A stretch of 64,000 nt of DNA from Shinisaurus crocodilurus (lineage: Eukaryota > Chordata > Lepidosauria > Squamata > Shinisauridae). A program made the position numbers and the translations under genes. How positions within the stretch are numbered: the first letter of the stretch is position 1; the number at the start of each line of letters is the position of its first letter. Below, in pieces: positions 31,547 through 42,825 of this stretch. The notes beneath the pieces are model-generated. The model searched no databases, was not told the origin of the DNA, and saw nothing but the letters and a program-made list of their open reading frames with translations. The stretch lies in assembly GCA_021292165.1 (NCBI GenBank), contig CM037876.1, forward strand, positions 204,993,200-205,057,199, in the 5' to 3' direction.

Positions 31547-31742
31547 GGGAGAGGGCCATAGCTCAGTGGTAGAGCACATGCTTGAGATGCAGAAGGTCTC
31601 TGGTTCAATACCTGGTATCTCCAAGTACGGCTAGGAAATAATCCTGCCGGAAACCCTGGGGAGCCGCTGCCAGTCAGTGTCAACAACACTGGGCTAGATG
31701 GTCCAATGGTTTGATTCAGTATAAGGCAACTTCCTAGTTTCC
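31547..31742 (+). mobile_element. tRNA-derived SINE
   Basis: The head has an A-box-like TAGCTCAGTGGTAGAGCA (31559-31576) and a B-box-like GGTTCAATACC (31602-31612), the internal RNA polymerase III promoter of tRNA genes. A non-tRNA body follows (GAAACCCTGGGGAGCCGCTG...GATTCAGTATAAGGCAACTT). The flanks TATGCTTG (31539-31546, 31743-31750) are an identical 8-bp duplication. A relative is at 46438-46948. Confidence 0.85.
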
Positions 31743-31750
31743 TATGCTTG

Positions 31751-32689
31751 TGAGTAATGCTACTGACAAGTAATACTGAATTTACTAAGGGAGGAGGCAT
31801 GGGCAACAGGCACAGTCCCACTCCTCCACTATATGTGTGTTCACTGTACACAATTATAATATATGTGCACAGGGCTAATGTTGCTTTAACTTGTCAAAAT
31901 AGTAATGCGAATCATCTTGGTCCACATTGGAGATGTGTTGGAACAATGACAAGACCAGTCACCACACCAAAAAGGTCAGTGTTGGTCCTGAAATATGTGT
32001 GACCTCATGAATCCCCTCTCATGAACTCCCTCCTGCGGGAGGGTGAGTTCCAAAAATGCAACCTTGACTCATGAGGTGAGCCCAGCCAGAAGGGAAAGAA
32101 CATTGTTTGCTGTGACACTCTAGTGTGATGTGGATGTATGCCAAGTCAATGCCAGGATGTTGCAATGCAGTGTTCGGGAAACACCACTCTTGTGTCTAAA
32201 AATGACACTGTTGAATCCAGGAGTCTTTGAGTCCTTTCACACCCACCCAAACCATTTGCGAACATCATACAAATGGCATGCTGTCCGTGTGCTTTCAGCA
32301 TGGCTCTCTTGGGATGTGCCTGGTTTGTTTTCCAGTAGGTAAAATCATCCATGACTCAGTTCAGCCCTTCAGGAGCTGTGGGATTTGAGAGGAGGGGGAG
32401 AAGAGGGCTATGCACACAATAGACAGTTCTATGTACCACTAAGCCACAGGCATGAGTCTTTGGAAGGAAAAAGCCTAACAGTTCGGTGGAATGTTCACGA
32501 GAGCTTTCCAGGACAGAAGGCTTGCTTGCAACATACAAAGGAAAGGCTGACACATCATATGATCATTGTCACTGTAGACTACCTGGAAATATTTGACAGT
32601 ATTGGATATATTTGAAGATATGGGACCTCTGGATTCAGAGGCAGTACAGCTCTGAATATCATTTTCTGCGGAACGCCAGTGCAAGAAGG
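31751..32689. other. No gene recognised
   Basis: Unique-looking DNA with no supported feature. Confidence 0.5.
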
Positions 32690-32815
32690 CTATTGGCTTC
32701 ATGCCCTGGTTGTGGCCTTCCCAGAAGCTTCTGGTTGACCACTATGGAAACAGGATACTGGACTAGATAGACCTTTGGTCTGATCCATCTGGGCTCCTCT
32801 TACATGCCTATGTAC
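32690..32815 (+). repeat. CR1-like LINE 3'-end fragment
   Basis: ACTGGACTAGATAGACCTTTGGTCTGATCC followed by CTCTTACATGCCTATG matches the 3' end at 16380-16463. Confidence 0.7.
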
Positions 32816-32862
32816 TTGTACAGAGAGCTTCGGCTATTAGGCGGTATAGAAATGGAATATAA
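32816..32862 (+). repeat. L2-like LINE 3' tail
   Basis: GAGAGCTTCGGCTATTAGGCGGTATAG is the same LINE end found inverted at 12243-12330. It leads straight into a triplet microsatellite. Confidence 0.65.
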
Positions 32863-32928
32863 TCATCATCATCATCATCATCATCATCACCACCACCACC
32901 ACCACCAGCAGCAGCAGCAGCAGCAGCA
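32862..32928. repeat. Compound triplet microsatellite (ATC)n(ACC)n(AGC)n
   Basis: About nine ATC, six ACC and seven AGC units follow each other without spacer. The polyhistidine/polyglutamine ORF here is only a reading of this tract. Confidence 0.95.
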
Positions 32929-33045
32929 TACAACAGCCTTCATGCAGTGCTTTGGTTTTGTCCATAAAAGTGAATGGCAACCATTTATGTACAAAGGAAA
33001 AAGTAGAAAGGTACACTCGGGACATCATTGGAATAGAGACGAGCT

Positions 33046-33378
33046 GGGTTCACACAACATGACAACCCACACTCATGGGTTGAGTATGGGTTGAGCCTGG
33101 CTTGTTAACAAACTGTGGGTTGTCACTGATCCCTGGGTTGTTGTGTTATATGAACCAGCCGCACTAACAAACCATGGTTTGTCAACCATGAACAATCCAC
33201 AGTTCACAACCCAACAACCATGGGTTCTCTTTGTGGGTTGTTTGTGGTTAACAAGTCATTGTTTGTTAACATGGCTAGATTCACACAACACAACAACCCA
33301 TGGTTCAACAACAACCCAAACTCAAACCATATCCAACCCTCAGCATGGGTTATCATGTTGTATTAATCCAGCCTACAG
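33046..33378. repeat. Foldback element, AACCCA/TGGGTT family
   Basis: The ends GCTGGGTTCACACAACATG and its inverse (CATGTTGTATTAATCCAGC) enclose repeated AACCCA and TGGGTT motifs, making a degenerate palindrome of about 330 bp. A close relative lies at 57038-57392. It has no ORF of note. Confidence 0.75.
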
Positions 33379-33695
33379 CATATCTGTCCCTGACAGTGTA
33401 GCCCCCAGTCCTTGACGATCAAGCCTGCACTATCTGAACAGCTCTGCCTGCTTCAACTGCCTAGGCCCCATCCTATGTTTGTTTCTCACTAGAGTGTGTT
33501 GGAATGCTGGGAGCTGGTTTTAGATGATGGATAGATAGATATAGTGAATTATTCAGAGGATAAACATAATGAGGAGTATAAAACACTAAATAAGGACTGT
33601 AAAGCACATTGCACAATATATTTGTCATGCAATATTTGTTTTAGTTACATGCCTATTATTATATTTGGGCATGTAACTAAATGCCTAAATATAAT

Positions 33696-33755
33696 AGGGT
33701 GGCCGGGTGACTGGCCAGATGGGCGATTAACAAATGTAATAAATAAATAAATATT
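33696..33755 (+). repeat. L2-like LINE 3'-tail fragment
   Basis: GGGTGGCCGGGTGACTGGCC and AATAAATAAATA match 34470-34535. Confidence 0.75.
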
Positions 33756-33959
33756 TTTGTTGATCTTTTCCCACAAGACCAACCATAGCAGAGGTTGCAG
33801 TTGCAGAATGAATCTTACTATCCAGGTATCTATGGAGATATCCTCTAATATGGGAGCAATAGAGGAAAAAATGTGATAACTGCTGGAGCTAAAATCCATT
33901 TTCGAACAGAGGAAGAGCAATAACATGGGGTTACTGTGCTCTACGTGGGGTTACCCTTG

Positions 33960-34540
33960 AAGACGGTCTGGACTGAAGCTTCAGCTGGTACAGAACGCGG
34001 CGGCTCGCCTGATTAAGGGCAGCCACCGGCGTGATCACATCACGCCAGTGCTTAATGAGTTGCACTGGCTACCAGTTGCTTGCCGAGCCGAATTCAAGGT
34101 GTTGGTTTTGACCTTTAAAACCCTACACGGCTCCGGCCCAGCTTATCTCAAGGAGCGCCTCCAGCAACATCAAGTAGGCCGCTCAACAAGGTCTGCCACG
34201 GACGGCCTTCTCCTTATCCCATCAGCCAGAGCAGCCAGGCTGGTGGGGACTAGGAAGAGGGCCTTCTCTGTGGCGGCCCCCACATTATGGAACTCCCTCC
34301 CTAGTGACCTTCGCCATGCCCCCTCCGTGATGAGCTTCCGCCGTGCATTAAAAACATGGCTGTTCAGGCGGGAATATGGGGTGGGTTAGGTTTTTAATAA
34401 GAATTTTTTATATTGTTTTAATTATTATATTTTATTGTGTTGTTTTACTGTATTTTAATTGTACATCGCCCAGGGTGGCCGGGTGACCGGCCAGATGGGC
34501 GATTAATAAATATAATAAATAAATAAATAAATAAACATGG
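33960..34540 (+). pseudogene. L2-like LINE 3' end, 5'-truncated
   Basis: Coding sequence from about 33975 reads LQLVQNAAARLIKGS, then HITPVLNELHWLPVACRAEF and WNSLPSDLRHAPS to a stop at 34387-34389: the C-terminal end of an L2-like ORF2. A small indel separates the first block from the 34048-34389 frame. The 3' UTR contains the CCAGGGTGGCCGGGTGACCG hairpin segment and an (AATA)n tail. The open frame implies youth. It shows the uninterrupted sequence where copy C sits in 9541-11005. Confidence 0.85.
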
Positions 34541-34568
34541 CTGCATTCAAGTAGAATGCATTAAGAAG

Positions 34569-34572
<4 letters not shown>

Positions 34573-34608
<36 letters not shown>
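34573..34608. repeat. (AC)n microsatellite
   Basis: About 18 AC units, 30 bp after the L2 tail. Confidence 0.95.
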
Positions 34609-34611
<3 letters not shown>

Positions 34612-35624
34612 ATAAGATGTTTTCCCCCTTCATAAGAAAGCTTTACAATCTAAGGGCCAAACTAGAGGACAATTAGCAATTGTGTGAATGGCTTTTACAA
34701 AGTAAACAGCAGGCATGCTCCCTCTCAGTCTAGGCTGGGACCTGTGGAGGTAGGGGGGGCTTTAACCCTTGCCCCTCAGTGTGGTCCTAATCCAGATTGA
34801 GGCTTCTGCGCCTGCTATTTGCACTGGAAGAAAAGCTGGGAGCTTCCCCCCTATAAATAGCAGATGTGGGCACCCCTATCTGGATCAGGACTGCAGGGGG
34901 GGCAAAGGGTTAAAGCCCTCCTACCCCCTCCACAGGACCTGATCTGGCATGTCCCCCAGCCTGCTATTTTATTTTTAAAAATGGTTGCTTGTATGAATGT
35001 GTCATCTCAGGTTTGGCCCTATGGTACTAGGATATTTACAATTCTACTGCCTCAATTCAGTAAGGAAAAGGATTGCATAGAAACTATCTTCTGTGTTCAG
35101 ATCTTCTAGATTAAGTTTCCCTATCTGCCAAACCAGGGATGGACTAGTATGACATCAGCCTTGCTTAGTCTACTTCTTTAAAAAGACCTAGATAACTTCT
35201 GTTATTGAGAGGTTTAAAATTGTAATAAATTATTAATAAAGAGAATCTACTTTGTCCAGCTAGGTGTAAAGCAAGAATACATATTCAGACTCTCTTAGCA
35301 ATTAAGGTATAACTCAGACCAAGGTCTATCTTATCTAGTTTTATTTGCAAAAATTCCAGCAACCAGCAGGCATTAGGTGGCCTGCTGAGAATTGGACAGT
35401 GGTTCACTGGAGGAACACAATCCACTTTCTGCTCATCCTTGTACCAAATATACTGCATGAAGGAGGTGAAATGCTTTTGTGAGTACACATGGGGTGTGGG
35501 GTTCCTGCATCCATCGTGGTATCACCAAACAGATGGTTGGTGCTATTAGCATCAACAGTGCTGATCTCTTGTTTGAGGGACTGACTCCTGGCTTCCCCTA
35601 CTTCCCTCCCTCCAAAAGGTGATC
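34609..35624. other. No gene recognised
   Basis: There are two related GC-rich blocks at about 34715-34800 and 34860-34945 (AGGGGGGGCTTTAACCC-like and the inverse), which form a loose inverted repeat. Nothing coding is seen. Confidence 0.45.
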
Positions 35625-35632
35625 AGCAGTAC

Positions 35633-35800
35633 CAGGACCGGTGCAAGGCAGTTTGGTGCCCTAGGCAAGATCAGATATTTAGCGCCCCCCCCTTCCCACT
35701 TGAGAGTGCTGTTGTTGTTTTTTCAAGGCGTTTCTGGCGCCCCCTTTAGCCCTGCGCCCTAGGCAGCTGCCTAGTTGGCCTAATGGTAGCACCGGCCCTG
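35633..35800. mobile_element. hAT MITE, CAGGGCCGGTGC family, inverted copy
   Basis: The element runs from CAGGACCGGTGC to GCACCGGCCCTG and is flanked by the identical 8-mer AGCAGTAC (35625-35632, 35801-35808). It is the inverse of 43422-43586. No coding capacity. Confidence 0.9.
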
Positions 35801-35808
35801 AGCAGTAC

Positions 35809-37263
35809 TGCCAAGGCTCACAGTGCCAGCAAAATGTTCAGCAGGGTCATAAGAGTTATAAGAGTTTTCCAGACACACATGGTTAATTCCTCCCATAATA
35901 ATCTCTATTTCATTAATAAAAACTGTGCTGAGGCATGTGGGAAGGAAGACCTGTACTTTTTGTTGTTGTTGTTAAAAGGCTGCTCCCAGTGTCCACAGTC
36001 TACCACATCTGGGCCTAATCTGATGCCATCAACCAATAGGACCTCTGACACATCAGCCACGAAGAAGCATTCTTGCAGCTTTAGTTGTACCAGAACATTG
36101 TTTCACAAAGGACACCATGGCCTTTGTTTAGTTGTGGCTTTACAAAAACAAGGGACTTTGGGTCTAGATCTCTTAGATCTGAATTCCATAAGTAAGTAGC
36201 GTTCAATATGAATAATTTAACATACTCAGAATAATCATGGAAGCAAGACATCATGTTGAGTTCATTGGAAAGCAGCTGGGCAGTGTCTTCAAAGTAGTCA
36301 GCATAATAGCTACAGCTCCACCGAAGGAGCACTTGGCTCCTTGCAGACACTGAGTGGTGCTAGGTTTGGATCATGGCTGGATCAGATTCAAGCAAATATA
36401 CTGACCATGGGATGTCTAGTAAAGCTGTCACATTCAACGATGCTCTATAAAGCTATGTTGCCTATACTTCTATGTTCTATAATGCTCATATATTCTGAAA
36501 TTGGGGTTGATAAACTGAAGCAGGAAATAAATTACTAGGTTCAAGGGTTCATTCTGGGGATCTTTGCTTCTTTGGTTGGTAGGGAAAGGTGCAGAAGAGA
36601 GAGAAAGAAAGAAGCTGGACCCTGAATCATAAATCCTGCTCACACCAACTGTGTCTGGGGCCCACTGCCCTGCCACATTGTCCTGCAGAAGAGACTTTGA
36701 CACTCCTATAATGCATCATTTGAAACGATTCCCAGACATGGCAGATCCCAGACTTGGCAAGATCACTTTGACATTTCATTCACATCTAAAACATATGGGT
36801 TGGCTGGAAAGTTCTGTGAATAAAGTGTTAGCTCCACATGTGATTTGCAGGCTTGTGTTAAGCATGAGATTTTGCCTGTGCATGTGACAGCTCCTGCCTT
36901 AAGGCTGACCTGATATGATTTAACTGTGTGCATCAAGAGAGGAACATGTGCAGTGCTTGGGGTGTGTGTGTGTGTTTCATGAGCATGTGCTGAATAAAGG
37001 GACTCTACTGCTACTTCATTAAGCACGCAGAGTTTGTCTGCTATATTATGTTATTGTTCAGAATTTCAGTGGCATGGCTTCTCTCTGTGAGGAATGGCTA
37101 ATGTGATGTTAAACAGGGGGCATAAGCAAATACAGCCTGGAACAAGACACTGTAGAAGTTATACTGGCATGTGTGCACTGTTGTTGCCACAACTATTTAA
37201 AGAATTCGGATGCTTGAAAATTAGGAAATATGACTAAATTGCTAGGGCAGTGAAACAAGATGC
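35809..37263. other. No gene recognised
   Basis: Several ORFs of 60-138 codons occur by chance and lack recognisable domains. A short GT run lies at 36961-36976. Confidence 0.5.
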
Positions 37264-37591
37264 CTAAGAACATAAAAGGAGCCCTGCTGGATCAGATCAA
37301 AGGCCTATCTAGTCCAGCATCCTGTTTCCCATAGTGGCCAACCAGATGCCCGTGGGAAGCCCACAAGCAGGCCAAGAGGGCAATAGCCCTCTTCCACTAT
37401 TGTTCTCCAGCAGCTGGTATTCAGAGGCATGCTTGCTGCCTCTTATACTGGAGGTAGCATATAGCCTTCATGACTAGTAGCCATTGATAGTCCTATCTTC
37501 CATTGATAGACTTGTCTATCTCCCTTTTAAAGCCATCTAAGCTGGTGGCCATCACCATATCTTGTGATAGCAAATCCTATCAGTTAACTGC

Positions 37592-38504
37592 ACATGATGT
37601 TGGAAGAGGACTGGAGCAGCAAGTGTCAACCCTCAGGAGCATAAGAGAAAGTGAGGAGTTCTTAGACAGAATGGTGGATCTACAGCACCAAAGCGTAGAA
37701 CAGGAGCCAGAAGGGCAACGGCAGGATGAGGCGGAGTCGGAGACTGCAGAGGCAAGGGAAAATAACGTAGGGGGAACTCCCTGGAAAAGGGTGACTGTTA
37801 GGAGCAGAAGAACTACAAGACATTCTGCGCCTGTGGAAGCAGTGGAGCTATGGAACCGCTTCCATGTACTTGAGGACGAGAGCAGAGGACAGCCTGCAGA
37901 GGACGGATTACCGGGCACCCAACGTGACAGCGAGCAAGAGGCTGAGGGTCAGTCAAGTGGAGGCAATCAAACCAAGGCCTACAGCAAGAGGAAGAGAAGA
38001 GTACTCGTAGTGGGAGACTCCCTCCTGCGGGGGATCGAAGCCAAAGTATGTCGCGAAGACCCATGGACTCGCCAGGTGTGCTGTCTCCCAGGGGCACGGA
38101 TTAAGGATGTGACAGAGCAGCTGCCGAGGCTCATACAGCCCACCGACACATACCCCTTTCTTCTCTTCCACGTGGGTACAAATGATACTGCCAAGCGGAG
38201 TTACAAAGAAATCACGGCAGACTTTGAAGAGCTGGGAAGGGAACTCAAGAACTTCGGGGCCCAGATAGTTTTCTCATCCATCCTTCCAGTACTTGGAAGA
38301 GGCATAGAAAGGGAAAGAAAAATACTCCGAGTGGATGACTGGCTTCGAAGGTGGAGCCGACGTGAGGGATTTGGATTCTGGGACCACGGGCTACACTTCC
38401 TGGAAGATGGACTGCTGGCAAAGGATGGGTTGCACCTCACAAGGACTGGGAAGAATGTGTTTGGACACAGCATGAGGAACTTAATCAGGAGGGCTTTAAA
38501 CTGA
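37592..38504 (+). CDS. CR1 ORF1 protein with SGNH/GDSL-type esterase domain, 5'-truncated
   Basis: CR1 ORF1 proteins bind RNA and many carry an esterase domain. About 300 residues remain open. An acidic, Glu/Gln-rich first half is followed by the SGNH hydrolase blocks: VVGDSLLRG near 38008-38034 (nucleophile Ser), HVGTNDT near 38170-38190 (block III) and KDGLHLT near 38423-38443 (catalytic Asp-x-x-His). The formal frame opens at 37503, but its first 30 codons come from the older inverted CR1, so the natural start is missing. ORF2 begins 38 bp downstream, normal CR1 spacing. Whether the hydrolase is active is inference. Confidence 0.85.
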
Positions 38505-38542
38505 ATCCAACAGGGGAGGGAGACATAAACTCGGGGGTACCA

Positions 38543-41411
38543 ATGGAAGAAGGCCTCTATGCCACAATGGAGAGAACAGCTCCAGCGGTGCCCATTGATA
38601 GTCTACCACAAAATGTAGGGGAAAAGTCGGACTATAAAGCACATAGTCTTCGATGTCTCTATACTAATGCCCAGAGTATGGGCAACAAACAAGACGAACT
38701 TGAACTCTTGATACATGAGGGCAAGTACGACTTGATAGGGATAACTGAAACCTGGTGGGATGACTCCCATGACTGGAATACAGCAATTGAAGGGTATAAC
38801 TTGTTCAAAAGAAACAGAAGCAACAGACAGGGAGGTGGAGTTGCACTGTATGTTAAAAATACGTATCTCTGCACAGAGATACAGGAAGAGGAGCTTGGCA
38901 GCCCCATTGAGAGCATCTGGGTTAAAATAAAGGGGGCAAAGAATAAAATGAACATGGCGGTTGGAGTCTACTACCGACCACCCAATCAAGGAGAAGACGA
39001 GGATGGAACTTTTGAAAAGCAAATTGCCATTGTTTCAAGGAGGCACGATGTGGTAGTAATGGGTGACTTCAATTTCCCTGATATCTGTTGGGAGACTTAT
39101 TCAGCCAAACATGGCCCCTCCAAGAAATTCCTGAGCTGTGCTGCTGATAATTTCCTCCTACAGAAAGTGGAGGAAGGAACTAGAGGATCGGCTATCCTTG
39201 ACCTGATTCTAACCAACAGAGACGAGTTAGTGGATAAAGTGGCAGTTTTGGGAACTCTGGGGGAAAGTGACCATGTTATACTTGAGTTCTTGATTCTAAG
39301 GGGAGCAAAAGCTGAGTGTAGCCAAACACGTACCCTGGATTTTAGGAAAGCCAATTTTAACAAACTCAGAACAATGATTAGTAAGATCCCATGGCAAGCA
39401 ACTCTCACGAGAAAGGGAGCCCAGGAGGGGTGGGAGTTTTTAAAAAAGGAAATTTTAAAGGCACAATTGCAAACAATTCCCACAAGGAAAAAAGGCTGAG
39501 GGCAACAGAAGAAGCCAATGTGGCTTCACAATAAACTCAAAGATGACCTGAAAACAAAAAAGGACACGTATAGGAAGTGGAAGGAAGGACAGGCTACAAT
39601 GGAAGAGTACAGGCAGGTAGCACAGAACTGCAGGAATAGTGTCAGGAAGGCTAAAGCTGAGAATGAGCTAAGGTTAGCGAGGAATGCTAAAAGCAACAAA
39701 AAAAGCTTTCTTCAGATACATGCACAGTAAAAGAGAGAAGAAAGAACTGGTGGTTCAACTACGCAATGAGGATGGCAAATTGATAACAGAAGACAAAGAA
39801 AAGGCAGAAGTGTTCAATTCCTACTTCGGCTCGGTCTTCTCCCAAAAGAGGGTCTATGACCCCCCCTGGCAAACCTGAAGTGCAGACTGAAGGGGCAGGA
39901 TTGCAGCTTGAGATTGATAGGCAAATGGTCAAGGAGCACCTGATTGCTCTGAACGAGTTTAAATCTCCAGGGCCTGATGAGCTGCATCCTAGAGTAATAA
40001 AGGAACTGGCAGAAGAACTCTCAGAACCACTGTCTACTATCTTTGAGAAATCATGGAGGACAGGTGAAGTGCCAGACGACTGGAGGAGGGCAAATGTTGT
40101 TCCCATCTTCAAAAAGGGCAAGAAGGAGGAACCTGGGAACTATAGGCCAGTCAGTCTGACATCAATCCCCGGGAAGATTTTGGAGCAGATTATAAAGAAG
40201 TCAGTCTGCAAGCACCTTGAAAACAATGCAGTGATTACTAGAAGCCAGCATGGATTTGTCAAGAACAAATCCTGCCAGACTAATCTGACTTCATTTTTTG
40301 ATCGGGTAACCTCCCTTGTGGACTGTGGGAATGCTGTGGACATTATATATCTGGACTTCAGCAAAGCTTTCGACAAAGTGCCTCATGATATCCTGATTAG
40401 TAAGCTAGCTAAGAGTGGGCTAGATGGAACAACTATCAGGTGGATCCTTGGCTACAGAATCGGACTCAAAGAGTGCTTATCAATGGTTCCTTCTCAAACT
40501 GGGGAGAGGTAACAAGCGGGGTACCACAGGGCTTGGTCCTGAGCCCGGTGCTCTTCAACATTTTTATTAATGACTTGGATCAGGAGGTACAGGGAATGCT
40601 TATCAAATTTGCAGATGACACAAAGTTGGGTGGAACAGCTAATACTCTGGAAGACAGAAACAAAATTCAAAGTGACCTCGATAGGCTGGAGCGCTGGGCC
40701 GAAAACAACAGAATGAAATTTAATAGGGATAAATGCCAAGTGCTGCACCTAGGGAGAGGAAACCAAATGCAGAGTTACAGAATGGGGGACACTTGGCTCA
40801 ACAATACTACGAGTGAGAAGGATCTTGGAATTGTGGTAGATCACAAACTGAATATGAGCCAGCAATGCGATGTGGCTGCAAAGAAGGCAAATGCAATTTT
40901 GGGCTGTATTAATAGAAGTATAGCTTCCAAATCGCGGGAAGTGATAATTCCCCTTTACTCGGCACTGATTAGGCCTCATCTTGAGTACTGCATCCAGTTC
41001 TGGGCACCTCACTTTAAGAAGGACATAGACAAACTGGAGAGGGTAAAGAGGAGGGCAACAAGGATGATAAAGGGACTGGAAACAAGGCCCTATGAGGAGA
41101 GACTGAAAGAACTGGGCATGTTTAGCCTTCAGAAGAGGAGACTGAGGGGAGATATGATCGCACTCTTCCAGTATTTGAAGGGATGTCACACAGAGGAGGG
41201 CAAGGATCTCTTCTCGATCATCCCAGTTTGCAGGACACGGAATAATGGGCTCAAGTTACAGGAACCTAGATTCCACCTAAACATCAGGAAAAATGTCCTG
41301 ACTGTCAGAGCAATAAAACAATGGAACCAACTACCTAGGGAGGTGGTGGGCTCTCCCACCCTGGAGGCATTCAAGTTGCAGCTGGACAGACATCTGTCAG
41401 GGATGCTTTGA
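38543..41411 (+). pseudogene. CR1 ORF2: endonuclease and reverse transcriptase, broken
   Basis: ORF2 nicks target DNA and reverse-transcribes CR1 RNA. The AP-type endonuclease is in 38543-39499 (YTNAQSM, ITETWW, GVYYRPPN, VMGDFNFPD and a final ESDHVIL). A stop follows at 39498-39500; the same frame resumes at 39518-39730, then shifts near 39700, 39860 and 40450. RT blocks include SPGPDELHPRVIKEL, NYRPVSLTSIPGKILE, DFSKAFDKVPH, VPQGLVLSPVLFN and FADDTKLGG near 40609. The C-terminal frame closes at 41411 with EAFKLQLDRHLSGML, a CR1 hallmark also found at 60942-61168. Confidence 0.9.
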
Positions 41412-41722
41412 CCTGGATTCCTGCATTGAGCAGGGGGTTGGACTCGATGGCCTTGTAGGCCCCTTCCAACTCTACTTTTCTATGATTCTAAGGACTTCCT
41501 TTTGTCTGTCCTGAATAGCTCCCTAATCAGCTTTATTGGGTGACCCCAAGTTGTAGTGGTATGAGAGAAACTTCACTCTATCCACTTGCTTCACACGCAC
41601 CATAAATTTTATAAATCCTGATCATGTCCCCCCCTTTACTAGCCCTTTTTCTAAACTAACCCCCCCCCATTGTAAACTTTTCTTGCAGAGGAGTAGCTCT
41701 AGCCCTCTAATCATTTTGGTTC

Positions 41723-41878
41723 ATAGAATCATAGAAAAGTAGAGTTGGAAGGGGCCCACAAGGCCATCGAGTCCAACCCCCTGCTCAATGCAGGAATCTA
41801 GGTCAAAGCATCTCTGACAGATGTCTGTCCAGCTGCACCTTGAATGCCTCCAGAGTGGGAGAGCCCACCACCTCCCTA
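41723..41878 (-). repeat. Short CR1 3' tail inserted in older CR1
   Basis: In inverse this is the last 26 codons and 3' UTR of CR1 as at 41335-41480. The outer element resumes at GGTTGACC; GGTT on both sides may be the duplicated target. Confidence 0.75.
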
Positions 41879-41908
41879 GGTTGACCTATTCTGCACCTTC
41901 TTGTGGGG

Positions 41909-42133
41909 TGCTTCCAGATGAGGCTTTCATCACACCATCACCCTGCCTCATTTACAGGATTTTATGGGGCAGGAGTCCAGATGACATCTTCTTCCACTCA
42001 TAGTCCTCCCGTGTTTTCCCACCACTGCGTCCACTTTTTTTCTTACTGTGGAAAATTTGTTAAGTAAGAAAAGATGAGATAGCTGCACAATGCCTTCCAA
42101 CTGTTAGTGCTAGGACCCCTCTGTCTGGAAGCA
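41909..42133. mobile_element. MITE, TGCTTCCAGA family
   Basis: The ends TGCTTCCAGATGAGG and CCTCTGTCTGGAAGCA are inverse repeats. The left part matches 49828-49900 (GTGCTTCCAGACAAGGCTT). It is inserted in old CR1 sequence. I do not know the superfamily. Confidence 0.65.
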
Positions 42134-42310
42134 TCCTGGATTTACAGTATCCTTTTTGAAATGTAGTGACCAGAACTCTACACAGCATTCCAAGTGTGGT
42201 CGCATCATTGATTTGTACACAGGATTACAATACTGGTGGTTTTATTTTCAGTCCCTTGCCTAATGATTCAGTGATTTGCCTTTTTCTCACCTATTCCAAG
42301 GTAACTCTAA

Positions 42311-42756
42311 TTTGTGAATTGACTAACAAACTAAGAGTATTTGAATGCATGCTTTGCATAATTATGTTTCCAGTAGTCCAAGTTCTCAAAGGATTTGGCA
42401 TGTTTTGGTAAAAACAAAAACAAAAAAAACACCAGATGAAGTTTAGGAATGAGGTTGAAGAAGGATCAACTGGAAATTCAAAATGGTAAAATGGTAAAGA
42501 GTGTTGGACTTTGACTGGGTTCAAATCCCCACTTGGCCATGAAGCTGACTGCTTTGCAGGTCTGGCCCTACTATTAGGCAGAGTGAGACAACTGCCTCAG
42601 GTAGAAAATGCTAGAGTGTGGCAATGGCAACCCCCTTGCTCTTCCTGAGTCCCCTGGCTGTTCCCCTCTGTTAGAGGACAGAGCTGAGTAAGTAACTCAG
42701 CATGTTCTGAGTCCCCTAAACTAACCTGCTGCCTCAGGTGTGGGTAGTGTAGGCCT

Positions 42757-42825
<69 letters not shown>

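Larger units (their letters stand above)
37592..41487 (+). mobile_element. CR1 LINE, nearly full length, with two ORFs
   Basis: The element starts inside ORF1 (5'-truncated), continues through ORF2 and a 75-bp 3' UTR, and ends with the CR1-type tail TTTTCTATGATTCTAAG. ORF2 is broken by a stop and several frameshifts, so it is inactive. It sits inside an older inverted CR1 fragment. Confidence 0.9.
37264..42310 (-). pseudogene. Old CR1-like LINE 3' region, split by three insertions
   Basis: Pieces at 37264-37591, 41488-41722, 41879-41908 and about 42134-42310 are successive parts of one minus-strand CR1-like element. They contain in inverse the tail (AAGAACATAAAAGGAGCCC), the ORF2 C-terminus and upstream ORF2. 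The gaps hold a younger plus-strand CR1 (37592-41487), a short CR1 tail (41723-41878) and a MITE (41909-42133). About 20 bp of the old element were lost at the first insertion. Confidence 0.75.

Noticed and set aside
31547..31620. tRNA gene
   Set aside because: A and B boxes are present, but the arms do not pair as a tRNA and a SINE body and target duplication follow.
32804..33094. Polyhistidine/polyglutamine ORF
   Set aside because: It is the translation of a triplet microsatellite following a LINE tail.
33046..33378. CRISPR-like array
   Set aside because: The AACCCA/TGGGTT words lack constant spacing and alternate strand; it is a foldback repeat in a vertebrate-type genome.
37503..37591. 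Start of CR1 ORF1 at 37503
   Set aside because: These codons belong to an older inverted CR1; the younger element begins near 37592.
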